Positions 46,110-57,922 of a stretch of 64,000 nt of DNA are shown here, piece after piece. Source of the DNA: Beverwykella pulmonaria (lineage: Eukaryota > Ascomycota > Dothideomycetes > Pleosporales > Melanommataceae); NCBI GenBank assembly GCA_001599595.1, contig BCHH01000021.1:360911-424910 (forward strand), in the 5' to 3' direction. Both the position numbers and the translations under genes were made by a program. The notes beneath the pieces were generated by a model, which saw only the letters and a program-made list of their open reading frames with translations, did no database searches and was not told the origin of the DNA. The stretch's first letter is position 1, and every line of letters starts with the position of its first letter.

Positions 46110-47631
46110 CTAGGCACCGATGGCCTGAGGATTCCAGAAGACCGACTTGGGGTCCAGCTTCTTCTTCAGCGCAGCGAGCTTAGCGTACAGCGCATCGCCG
46201 TAGTACAGCTTATGTGCCTGCGCAGCGCTCAGACTGGGATCGACGTAATTGAGATAAGCGCCGAAAGCAGTCTGTGGCTGTGCCTTTGTGATGGCATCGT
46301 TGAGCCCATTGATGAAATCCACTGAATCATTACCATTTTGTCCGTAGTTCTGGAACACCCACAGTGAGTCACGGTCATTATAAGCCGCGAACGTGGTATC
46401 CTTGGTGTTAATCTGGGACCCGGGGCCGCCGTACAAGTTGATGATGACGAAGTAGGATGTCGGAGTGCCGGCGTGCATGTAGTCGTAGAAGGCGTTGAGT
46501 GCGTTGGCGGACAGCTTGTCCTTCTCGGGGACCGTGATGGACTTCGCGAAGAAGGTGTCGTGCTCGTTGTAGCCTGTGAGTGGCTCCTTGATGGTGGTTT
46601 TATCGGACATGAGCGTTAGGTAGCTGATCCAGTCGAGGGACTCGAGTGTCGAGTTTGCAGGCGCGGGAACGCCGCGGAGGAGTTCAGGGGCAATCTTGGA
46701 CTTGAACTCGTCGACGGTGCCGAAAAAGGTGCCGCCGAGATTGTACGAAGCGACGCCATCGATGTAAATTCCAAAGGAGATCCGGCTGTCAATGACGGAA
46801 GCGTTGGTGGCGAAGTCCTGGATGTGCAAGAAGGTCTTGGTGAAGTCCGTCTTGGACTTGAACAGCGCGTCGTTCCACTTGTACTGGAAGTACGTGAGGG
46901 CTGCGGGCGCAGCGTGTGTCTTCAGGTAGAAGTTGGTCACGATGCCGAAGGAATCAGCAGCGCCGCGGATGGCCCAGAAGACCTCCGTGTTCTCGGTGGA
47001 GGTGGCGTGGACGAGGGAGCCGTCGGCGAGAACGACGTCAGCACCGACAATATGATCGAGTGCAAGACCCCAGTTACGGCTCGTGTGACCGTAGCCGCCG
47101 TGGGTGAAGTGACCACCAATACCGACACCAGGGCAGGTTCCGTGAGAGAGTCCACGCTTGCCTTGATCCCAGACACCCTGTGCCAGATTACCGAGACGGA
47201 CACCACCTCCAACAGTGGCGATTTCACCGTTCAACTTGATGCTCTGCATTGGCTCCAGATCGATCACTGGATCAGATGAGCACTATGTCTATCAAAATTC
47301 AATTAAAGAAATACTCACTGAGTGAACCATCCTTGCCACCAGAGCTGAAGGAAGCGTACGAGTGACCTCCGCTCTTGGCCTGGACCTTGTATCCGCACTT
47401 TGCAGCACAGGCCACAGCGTCCTGAACATGCTTGGAAGTTGTGGGAAGAACGATGGCAGCTGGCTTGTACTGAAGGCGGAGGTTGAATGGCTCTGCCAGT
47501 TGGTCATAGCCAGGGGACGAAATGTACTTGACGGGCACATTCTTGTCACCCAGACACGAGGTGATGGAAGCGCTGGAAGCAGCACTAACAACCGCGCCCA
47601 GAGAGAGCAGTCCAGTGACGATAGACTTCAT
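46110..47631 (-). CDS. Secreted FAD-linked oxidase (BBE/VAO family) with bicovalent flavin motifs
   Basis: Two exons on the minus strand (47319-47631 and 46110-47266), with a 52-base intron, encode 489 residues. A signal peptide (about 1-18, MKSIVTGLLSLGAVVSA) precedes the FAD-binding domain with AKSGGHSYASF, whose His is the 8-alpha attachment point, and GTCPGVGIGGHFTHGGYG, whose Cys is the 6-S-cysteinyl point. The C-terminal berberine-bridge segment includes AYLNYVDPSL and YYGDALYAKLAALKKKLDP, and the end FWNPQAIGA is typical. Enzymes with both links, such as glucooligosaccharide oxidases, oxidise sugars and many other alcohols with release of hydrogen peroxide. The substrate is not visible. 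It is followed on the same strand by another secreted enzyme gene 2 kb away. Confidence 0.92.
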
Positions 47632-49607
47632 GGTGAAGGATGGAGTGGTGGTTGATCCAAAGGGCAAGGAACGAGTGTGAGGTGGCCGAGTACCAGAGGT
47701 AGTTGGTCGAGGTAGATAGATGAAGGAGGAGTAGGGCTGGTTTATGTAGACAGTGAAGTGCTCACCGCGAAGCGTAAACGGGATGGCGGTCAGATCAAGG
47801 TGAGGGGGGAGCGGAGGCGCAGGGAACCATGGGAGCCGACTCGAAAGACCCCGCGATCAGAGTATGGCAAGACGCGAAAGGATTAAGCGTTGGAGGCGTG
47901 AGCGATGGATGTGTAAATCCTAGGCGGAAATTGAAGCCGGGGAGAAATGGGAGTGAGGATGACAGCACGTGCTGAGGCGTTGAAACAATTAGATATTAAG
48001 AGCCAACGCAAAGAGAAAAGCCCCGATACCGCAGTGAAGCCAGAACAATAAGCAAAAGAAATAATGAAAAGTGATCGTAAATGATTAGGAAAGCTCCAAG
48101 TCCACTCAAAGTCGAGCAATCAAGCACACCTACCCATATGCAAGCTTGCCAGCGGGACCTGCATGTTCTCCACCCCAATCCTTGAAACCCTTCCGCCTTT
48201 TCGTCCCAAAATACCATCTGCGCCAGCTACCAGCCATCCGTCATCCGCAGGGCGCCGTCGTTTGTTCCTAGGATTAGCATCCTGATCTGCAGGCAACAGC
48301 ATCTGCGCTGTCCCGATTACGGGCCTACTTCAGCCCTAATTCTCGTCGGTATCTCCAACCTAGGAATCCCACCGGCCAGAAGACCTCTCAGCCCACGTGC
48401 TACAAGTCAGCCTCCGCATGCAGGTAAGAATGCGAGCTCGCCTTTACATTGGCGGGAACAAGTAAGACGACATGCGTGCTGGCTCGCTGGCTGTGCAAAT
48501 GTGCGGGCGCGTGTGTGATGTGAGGTTGGTTGAGTGAGGCGAGTGAGGCTCGTGCATCTTTCTAACCATCCCATCAAAACCCGTCATTTTAAGCCCCTTT
48601 CCTCCACTTCCCCATCGGTACGCTGACGAACCAAGACGGCCCACCTCCCACCCTTCTATCTTCTAAGCAGCATAACCCGCCTTGCATCTCACCCTTGTCC
48701 ATGTAACGCACCAGTCGATGCTCGCTGCAACCCAAGCTTTTTCGTCCACTTGTTTCTTCGTCGTGCCACAAAACAAATCCCCATCCACTCACAAATCCAT
48801 CCGCGCGATTCTATTTCCGTCCTCGCCTCAGGGCTACGCGATACCCTCGCATAAGACGACTACCACTACTGGACAAATGAGAAGGAAGGGGCACAGCATT
48901 TCAATCAACGCCGCATAGGCAAATATGAATCCAATGAAACCCGACCCAACCTAATACCTAGTAAAAAGTAACTTGCAATTCATAACACCAAAGACTACTC
49001 TTCTCATATATAACCGGGATCTCGCTCTATACGCGCGAGTGAGCCAGAAATGATCGACCCTCTCGCATTTCGGATTCTCTTGCCGTCGATCTCACCACGT
49101 TACGTTGCAAATACGGCAAAAATAACGAATGTGAGAGAAAATGGTAGGTAGCATCGGGCCGACAGCGAATTGCGAGTCGTAAGTTATGCTTGCACGTCTA
49201 GCGCTCACCTTCTGAATCACTTTCCCACTTTCATGCCCCATCAGGCCAGCTTGGATGAGTCGTTCTCTTTGTGACGACAATTGACTCTGGCGCCTCTCGT
49301 ATCCATCACAAATCAATACAAAGTCACGATCATGTGGAGCCGGGGTTGGGACGATTTGGGAAGATATTCCCTCATTCCATTTGGCTTCTTTTTGTAGCCC
49401 ATGCACCTAGTATTATATATGTAGGCAGAGATCCTCCTCTGCAGCCATCACCGGCACATACTCGTGGCTACCATGCCTAAACAATACCAGCTTCCTCATA
49501 ATTGTCCGGCCTCGCCGGGCCGAAGTGATTGATTATGTATGCATAGGATCAGCCTGACCTCCCCCACCCCCATAGCAAGTATCCCGTTGAAGAAACATCT
49601 CATTCTT
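47632..49607. other. Intergenic region upstream of the flavin oxidase
   Basis: About 2 kb between the start of the oxidase gene and the stop of the S41-type peptidase gene. It holds the oxidase promoter and the peptidase 3' end. No gene is supported; a 78-residue frame at 48682-48918 has no motif. Confidence 0.45.
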
Positions 49608-51948
49608 TCATGGGTACATAAATCCATCACCCTTCAAGTGACATTCCGTCTCCAGTGAGAAGCTCTTTTCGAATGCGTCAAGTTGCTTGAGCGCAACGGC
49701 TTGCGACACATGCACGCGTCTCGGCTTCAAGTTGGTGGTGACATCATGAGCTTCGCGCTTGCCATGGCCATCACCGCGCACGCAGTTACCGCTCGAGCCC
49801 CACTGTGCATCGGCGGCTGCTTTCCAGATGGCCGTGGCATCGACGGTCATCTCCGGCGTATAGTAGAGTCGACAATCAGCTTCCTCGTAAATGAATTGCA
49901 GTGCCACGCCAGAGTCGTCGTTCAAAGCAAGGCCATCTCGAACGTTGACACCTGGGGTAGAGGCTGCGCGATTGAACACCACGTCGGAAAGCACGTAGTC
50001 CGCCTGCAAGCTGGAGCTGTTGAGCTTGGCTTTTAGTTCTCCAGTCGCAACGTTGATTGCCTGGTAAGCGAGGGTCTGGATAAAGCCATACTGGTAGTTG
50101 TTTACGCCCTTAACGCCGCCAATGGCCTGAATCGGGTTCTTGTTGCTTCGCCCCCCTAGTGCCATAGTCTTGACGCCAGCTTGCTTGGTTATTAATTCGC
50201 TGAAGATAGTGCAAGTGCTTGCGCAGTAGCCATCAGTAAGTACAAGAATATCCTCAGCCTTGAATGGCGGCGTTTGAGAGCCATTGCTGAGAGGTCCATA
50301 TCCCGTGATGTTTATGCCACCCGAGTTCCATGTGATGAGAGGATCGTTTAGATTCCATCGCCCAGTCTTGGTGTACTTGTCTGTTAAGAGTTAGCAATCG
50401 GTGTAAATACGGGCAACGATAGGCCGGCATCATACCTCCGTTGGTCTCTACAGGTCCGAACTTTTCTTCCCACGTGCTCCACGGTTGTCCGCCGACAGTC
50501 ATATCAGTGTGGTAATCGAAGTACGATCCCTGGACCTGCTTTACCGTTTGGTTCCCTGTTGCGAGTCGAGGAAACTGGGAAGCGTACTCGCTGAAGGATT
50601 GGCCGATGAGATCGATCGCCTCGATAGCACGGAGACGGTTGGCACCATATGGGTCAAGCTGAGGGAACAATTGCTTGAACAAGTCATAGCCTTGGAGAAT
50701 GGTTCCACCTCCATTCGCCTGCAGATCGATGATCAACTTAGTCTTGCCGTCAGCAACTGCCCTCGGAATGAACTTTTGCGTTGTTTGCTGAAAACCGATT
50801 TCGGCAAAGGAATCACCAACAAAGTTCGGAACCTGAAGGACTGCATACTCTTCATAGCCAGGTGCGTCGATGTAGAATCCGTTGATGAGGTTGCTGGGTC
50901 CTGGAACGATGGGCGCCGGGTAGCCTGGCGCTGCGGCACTAGCCGCTTGTGCTGATACACTTTGCTGAGATTCCGCTAAAGATGCGCCATAGGTAAACCA
51001 CTGCTTTGCAAGTGCCTCGCCACTGTTGATGTTCCGGAAGCTCTGTAGAACGCGGGCGTAGTTCTCCATGGTGTACTCGGTTCCGTTGGCAAATTTCAGT
51101 GTCGTGGTAGCTCCGGGATAAACCAATCGTCCCCGTCCGCCGCCGGTGAAGGTTCCGGTTCCCGAGCCAGAGGTTCCCAGGCTGATCTGGGCGAGCTCGT
51201 AAAATACGTTATTGTATAGAGCATCACGATCCTGGAGAGAGCCAAATTGGCTCCAATCTTCTAGCCACTTTGTGACATCTTCCCCGTCAATTTCAACCAC
51301 GGGAGACGGCGTATATGTGATATTCTTGAACTGCATGCCCAAGACATCGTAGAAGGCGAACACAGAGGGCAGTTTCTTTCCGTCTTCTGAGACAGACACC
51401 AACGGAACCTTTCGGCCAAACGCAAAGATGGTGCCAACAGAGTCCGGGATGTACGTGAAATGGCCGTCGTGGGCAGACTGGATCAAGGTGTACAGCTTCC
51501 AGCCGAAATCGTATTCTGACTTGAGATTTCCGGCGTCGATGTCGGCGGCAATCTTCTCGAGGCCACCAAGAATATCAACCGCGGGCTGAATCTTCTCCAC
51601 GTACTCAGCTGGAGGATCCTTGAGAACCGTGAGGGTGCTCTGCCAGTTGAGGTAGGCGGGCAGCCTCTCCAGCAGCGCCTTCGCTGCAGTGGCGTTGAGC
51701 GGAACACTGTTGATGCATTCATATGCGATCTTGGCAGGAACCGTTGGAACCGCTGGCAAAGTGTCATTGATGCCGTAGACTGCTTGGGAGACCTGAGCAC
51801 ATGGTGCAGTAGTGTTGGAATTGTCCTGGCGGGCGCGAAGTGGCCGGGGCTTGAGTTGGGGAAGCGGCAGCGGGCGAGCTGGTGTCACTGGGGTAGCGCT
51901 GACGAGTGTGAGCAAGCCGGTGAGGGCGAGCCAGGCTGGTGACCTCAT
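49608..51948 (-). CDS. Secreted S41-type peptidase (CPAF-like)
   Basis: Two exons on the minus strand (50436-51948 and 49608-50380), split by a 55-base intron, encode 761 residues. I start at MRSPAWLALTGLLTLVSA because it gives a clean signal peptide; the frame stays open a further 36 codons upstream without one. An RARQ site near residue 41 could be cleaved by a Kex2-like protease. The protein has the fungal S41 layout: an N-terminal cysteine-containing domain, a YDFGWKLYTLIQSAHDGHF block, a PDZ-like portion with VVEIDGEDVTKWLED, then KLIIDLQANGGG and, in the second exon, VLTDGYCASTCTIFSEL, which carries the probable catalytic Ser in the SxxC context. Substrate is unknown. Confidence 0.9.
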
Positions 51949-54900
51949 AGTGTGAATTCGACAGGCCTTGTCAACTATGGATGATGATGGACGATGGACG
52001 GCGAAGAGAATGTGGTTCTCGAACAATTGAAAGATCGGACCCGGACAATAACGCACAAACGAGGGACGCCGGTGGGACCAGGAGGCGCAGGTGGGGGGTT
52101 AGAAAGGCTAGCAGGCGGTGGTTTAACGTCCAGGGCGCGGTGTCACGTGCACAAGGTAGCGATTGCTGTCAGTCACCGCCACAGTCACCACAAGTTATGC
52201 AGTCCCTTTTGGATGTGACGGCCAAGACGGCAAAAAGCACACCAGGCAGTACGGCAGCTGGATGTGAGGCGCGGAGGGCGGATGCGAGTAATAGTCTTGG
52301 GGGAGGCCCGTCTCTATGAATTAAGTAGTAGAAAGTTGAGGGCCGGGGTACATGCCATTGAAGATAGAGGCAGAGACGTGACGCATGAAGGGACAGCCAG
52401 GGTACAAATACTTGCAGAGGAAAAGAGCTCCCCTATGCAACACCGCCTCGGCGGCCCGCGTTGTTTGGAGACGGAACCATGCACTAGATCTCGCAGGCAG
52501 ATGGAAAGCGAGCATCTGTGAAGGTAGCACCAATCACAGCGGCACCAGACAAGTCTTGAGATACCCATGCTCACCTCTACCCGGGATGGGCCACAGGGCG
52601 AGAGTGCTTTTAATTGAAGGCCAGAGAGCCGCAGCCAGCGTGACCCCTATACCCGGAAGGGGGCCTGGTGCTCGAGGTGAAGTCCCCCAGGGAGGGCATA
52701 GCCAGATGCCGAGTGTCTGCAATTGAGTGTTTGGCGAGGACGTAGCGAGCTGTTTCCCGCTAGCAGACGGTGGTTTGCAATGACGTTGAATTGCGGCTGG
52801 GGCAGCTGTGGATAGGCCTTGGCGAAGTTTCACGAATAGCCTGCAGATTGCCCCGAGCCAACTGCTGCACACCAAAACTCCACCAAAACCATGCACAATC
52901 AGCACGACCAGCCCGACCTCTCAGCCCGCCGCTTCCTGCCCGCAGTCGTGGCGGGTTCCAGAGCCAGTCCCCTGTTCCGTGTTTGCTTCTTCGGACACAC
53001 AGCGTTTGCCTTCACCCCGTCTGAGAAATCCGACCAAATCCGGGGCTGTTTATGGTCTGGATCCGAACAACAGGTGTCAAGTGCCACTTCCGCAATTTGC
53101 AACCGGCTCTTTCGAACGGTCGACACTCCAATTTGATTGCCATGTGCATCTTCATATTCCTGTGGCCACCTGATCCTTGCACATGTTTCTTACTTGACAT
53201 TTTCCCTGCGGTCCAATTAGGCAATGACGGTGCCGAGAGATGTTGCCGACTCGCGATGTTGATCCCCCAAGCGAACGCCAGGAAGCGAACGTTGGGAAGC
53301 GATGTTTGGATTCTCCTCACCGGCGATGCGATGACGGACACGCGCTGGCATGCAGTGGGCCCATTGTTTCTCTTGCCTAGAGTCGGCGCCCCACGGCAGC
53401 TTAAGCCGCACTCCTTGCCTTGACAACGAGGTCAACGAAAAGCACAACGAGAATCCACCTGTGTCTATCTGACTCGACCAACCGCCAACTATGCCGTAAC
53501 ACCGACACGCCTATTCTTAGGGAGCAACTTTCGAGCTATTGTCTGTCCTGCAATTCAATTTTCGCCTTGTGGAGGTCGTCTACTCTGACTCGGCTGATCA
53601 TGCCACTTTTGTGGGTAGCAAGTTCTGACCACGGTACACATGGGCCCATCACCACGCCGATGCCCATGAATTGCAGCTTCCAGGAAGATGATCTCGAGGC
53701 TGTGCCAATATCGATTGACATACGAGCATGTCGTTTAGTCAACGTTTTTGAGACATGTTCCGGAGTTTTGCACGTCCGTCCTCCGTTTCTTGGCACGACG
53801 TGTGGGATGCAGATCATCTCTAAATGCTATGCGGCTTGCATCAATGGTTGACGATTCGCCCAGAAGCTTGACTACGCCATCAAGACCAACGGCTCGCTTG
53901 GCTACGACAAGATTTCCGAGCTCATGAGGTACAGACTAGGCCAGGCACCACCACACTGTGTACGGTCACCTGCCCAGTCACTGGGCTTATGCGCATTCAT
54001 CATTGTTCTCATCGCCATCACAGTGACGAGCCGTATCTCCCCACTCCATTCATAGCAAGACGCATCACAGCAAACGTCCATTACCGCCTCACCGCTGAAA
54101 CAGATATAGCACTCAACGGGTGCAACATCCCGAGGCCCCAACCAAGCAGTATGAAGCCTCGTTAATGCCTATATGGCCATGCAAGTCATCTGGCACCCGA
54201 CACAGCCCATCCCATCAGTGTACGACATCGAAGGCTCATGTATGGGCCCACAAGTAAATGAACCCGTGTTCTCGCCATCAGTCTCCAGTCCAGCTAGATA
54301 TCACAGTAAGATTTCTTGTCACGGCAAACAACGACTCGATATAATCAGTCTGTGTACTAATCAACCTGAATACGCCTTCGTGATTAATCTTCCGTTGCAA
54401 CGTTTTGAAGTTTGTGCTTTGCACTTGTACACCAGCGCTATGAGTTGAGAGGATCAAGCTTCGAAGCCTGCAACGTTGCACGCGACGTGCTCGACCGTGG
54501 CGAGTAAGTAATCTTTAATTCCGGAAGTGACCAGTGAGACCTTTCACCATGACATTGACCCGAACAAAGTTAAACATTCCAATTTAGCAAAGCCTATTCC
54601 TACAATAACCCTCCATCTTTGTCGAAATATCAATTAGACCAAACTACCAATCAATAACAACTACTAGCTCCGTAGTGGAACCGTGACTGAGCACTATCAC
54701 CCACTTGCAAATTATGTACACCCGTCATGCAACTTCCTCTGAGTCATGCTCAGAATGCATCAACACTCCGCTCCTACCCAAAGCTAATGTAAAGTACATG
54801 TACAATCGCGATATGACATTGCGCTTCGCTCACACTCCAATAATATCTATGGCCCTTAGGTCAAAAGACTCACATCAGCTCCATGTGTTCCTGGCTGGTG

Positions 54901-55103
54901 ACAAAGGTAGCGTTACCAGCCAGCTCATCTCCGTTCGATTGGTTGTCAAGGATAGCTCGGTACTACGTTCATCTGTTAGCATTGTGTACCCAAATTAAAT
55001 CATAATGACCAATCTCAATCTCGGCCCGTTGCTCTTTTCGTAGCATACTGCTGGTTTTGTGCCTTGAAAGTAAACAAAAGAGGGGAAGAGGAATAAAGAA
55101 AAT
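51949..55103. other. Gene-poor region upstream of the S41-type peptidase
   Basis: About 3.2 kb between the peptidase start and the 3' end of the VTC gene. Open frames of up to 143 codons (for example 53420-53851) lack motifs. A purine-rich tract of GGTGGG-type sequence at about 52080-52110 lies in the peptidase upstream region. Short strings near 53860-53930 read like protein (TNGSLGYDKISELMRYRLGQ) but are not extended by any exon I can find. Confidence 0.45.
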
Positions 55104-57491
55104 TCATACCTTGAACCCGAAATTCAAAATCAACGCAATGATCAACCCCCCACAAACCACCAATGGCCCCAACACACTATCAAAGTCCTTCCCACTCCGC
55201 TCATTGATCAGCTTCATTCTGTACATGTACATTCCCCAGCCCCAGGCGAGCGTAAACGCCGCAACAAGCGTATACACGACGGCCAGACCCCGGGCGACAT
55301 TATTCGTCTCGCCGGCGGCATTGTACAGGCCCAGAGACAGCGAGGCAAGCAAGACACTGACGTGCTGCCACTTGATGAACGTGCGCTGGTTCGCAAGCCA
55401 TACTTTTGCTTCAACCCGTACAGGGCCCTGGTCTTTGATCCAGACCCCCGGGTCTCGGATGCCGGGGGGCAGTTTTATTTTTCGTTGTTTTTGGCGCGAT
55501 TGTGCGTATTTGGAGGACGAGAAGGACGGGAACAAGGAGCCAAGACCGGTAGAGTGTTCTTCCCACATGGTTACTTGTGCACCTTCTTCGTCCGAGTCGG
55601 GCTCTTCGTTGGGATTTGTGTTGTCGTTGTCGTTTTCATTCGATCCAAGGCCGACGAGCGGGGAGGGAGTGGGTGCGCTCGCTTTGCGTGCAGAGTAGGA
55701 TGCCGCGGCGGCTGCTGCTGCGGGAGATCCGGCAGGTGATATAATGGAGGGGCGATAACTGGGGCTGGCTCTGGCACCGAAGAGACTGCCGACTGCGAAG
55801 TCGTCCTCCGCAGCCTTCAGCTTGCGCTCCTGCTCTTCCTCGAAGGCTTTCTGAGGCTCACGTCTGATGTCCGTATCTACCTCGTTCAGCCAGAAGGGAA
55901 ATGTGTTGACGTTGTCTTCGAAGAGCATAGCGACACCATGAACGAACTTTGAGAACCGGGGTGCTGATCTCACGAGGTGCGAGTCCATTAAGTCGTCAAT
56001 CCACTCGTACCTCTTCATGCCTTTGGTCTTGATTTCCAGCAACGCAAAGGGGAAGCGATTGATTTCGCCCTTGCGGATGGCCTTGAATGGGTATTCCATC
56101 TGCGTACCATCAATGTCCCGCCTATGCCAATCGTCTGGTTCTCGACAAGGCCTGTCTTGATCCAAGGCGTCTTCGCGGATTAAGGCAAGGTTGGTGTCGA
56201 CTGAGATTCTGACTCGATCATCTCCTGGTATCTGAAATGCCGTGCGAGTGTAGTTGGCTCGAAGGACGGGCTGCAGGTTGTTCTCCTTGATGAAGGACTG
56301 GATGTCATTAACGGCCTTCTTGAAATCGTCCACCTCTTGTGCGTCTTCACCAGCTCTTGCTTCAAGCTTCTGTATGCTCTTCTCCATCTTGTACTTGCCT
56401 TCAATGAATGGCTGAACATATTTCTCCTTGACAGGGAATCTTTGCTCCTCGCTGGCATCGCCGTCTTTGATTACCTTCTTCTCAAACATGATATCCGGCT
56501 TCTCCGCAAGCTGTCCATACCACCTAAGACGGAGCGAAGCCGCTTCCGGAGTGTGGTTGACCTTGTCCGTGTAGAGGGAGAACTTTGGATTGTCAAAATA
56601 GATCGAGGTAAGGGTAGGATCGCGCTGAGAGCCTTCGGCAACCTTGGAGGTTTGGGGATTGTATACGAGCACAGGGAGGCGGCGGAGAATGACGGTCTTG
56701 ACTTCGAGAAGGTTGTCCAGGTGGACCCAGACTGCACGGTTTTAGATAAGTGAGGTGTAGGTGGGAGGGAGCGTCTTACATTTGTGTGAGATGAAGCTTT
56801 CACCGTCACTCAACTCTTCGCCGAACGACAATGCTTCTTGGGGCTTACCCTCCAAGCTCTGACGAACGAACGAGTACATGGCTGAGAGTCGGTACAGCAG
56901 CGGCGAGTAGTCCTCCTTGTTAATGGGGAGTGTCGTGAGTCGCGATTCGAGGAAAGGCCGGAGCTTGTACGCGTCGCCGCGTATTCGGTCGTGCTTCTTC
57001 GTAGCTTTGAAGAAAGCGGTGTAGTTGATCCTGCTGTACTTCTCCAGCTCATTGGTCTCCTTCGTGATGTTGTCTAATTCCTCGAGCACCTCATTCAGGA
57101 GCTTCTTCTTCTCCTCAGGCTTGACTTCTGGCTTCTGCGTGCCATTGCCATTGCCATTGCCATTGCCTGACGCCGACGCCGACGACTCCTCTGCTTTGTC
57201 TTTCCCCTTCTCCGGTTTCAGTCCGACTGCGAGTGGCTCTAGCTTCTTCTCGCATGCTGTCGTCCGGTCGCGCAGCTTCTGGGACATTTCGTTCTGGAAA
57301 TTGTGCACCTTCTCCAATTGCACATTCACGAGCTCGTCGACAAATGCACTTTCATCCTCCGACGTCCAGGTATCCTGCTCGTCATCGTCTGCATTGTCTT
57401 CCTTCAGCAGCTTCTTGAGCTTATCGTAGTCGATGTAGTTGGCTTTCCATGGCGGGTAGATGTTCTTGCGGAGGGTGCTGCCGAAACGCAT
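55104..57491 (-). CDS. Vacuolar transporter chaperone subunit, Vtc2/Vtc3-like
   Basis: Two exons on the minus strand (56780-57491 and 55104-56731), with a 48-base intron, encode 779 residues. An N-terminal SPX domain (MRFGSTLRKNIYPPWKANYIDYDKLKKLL, here split as MRFGSTLRKNIYPPW and NYIDYDKLKKLL, plus SRINYTAFFKATKKHDR) senses inositol pyrophosphate. The central triphosphate-tunnel domain runs from FWVHLDNLLEVKT through LRLRWYGQL and VRISVDTNLALIRED to LLEIKTKG. A disordered Ala/Ser/Asp-rich linker leads to three membrane helices of the DUF202 type. VTC makes and translocates polyphosphate into the vacuole. The sequence looks like the Vtc2/Vtc3 regulatory subunits rather than the catalytic Vtc4 (for example FEKKVIKDG where Vtc4 has an ERKTHRE block). 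A GN-repeat in the SPX domain comes from a GCCATT hexamer array at about 57140-57166. Confidence 0.9.
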
Positions 57492-57922
57492 TGTATGGAT
57501 TGCGGCCTAGCGAAGGAATTGGGTTTTGACAATGCAGGCACACAATGTCTAGTAGGGATAATGGTGTCGATATAAGCCTTGAGTAGGGTAGAGAAGCTTG
57601 GGAAGAGATTGATGGTTGGTGTGGAAAGTGGGGAGCTCAGCTGCGATGCGGCCATCCATTAACCAATCATTGCGCACGTGCGACGCTAGCATTATCGTCC
57701 TGGCAGCGGAAGCGATCTTGGAGAAAAAGCAACTAATTTCGACGCTCACACTGAGCTTGACACGAAGCCGCCTTGTCTGTGAAATTTGAACCAGGAACGA
57801 GAAGAAAGTGGATACATATTTAGTTAAATAGTGAAGTATTGATTCAGACCCAAGAAACCTACGAACCCGCTATGCAGAACCCAAAAGCCCCCCAACGCCA
57901 CTCTCTACACCCAATATACATC
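57492..57922. other. Spacer between tandem minus-strand genes
   Basis: 431 bases between the Neo1 stop and the VTC start. Both genes are on the minus strand, so it holds the Neo1 3' end and the VTC promoter. No gene seen. Confidence 0.5.

Noticed and set aside
53420..53851. A 143-codon plus-strand frame in the gene-poor region
   Set aside because: It contains a few cysteines but no signal peptide, domain or supporting exon.
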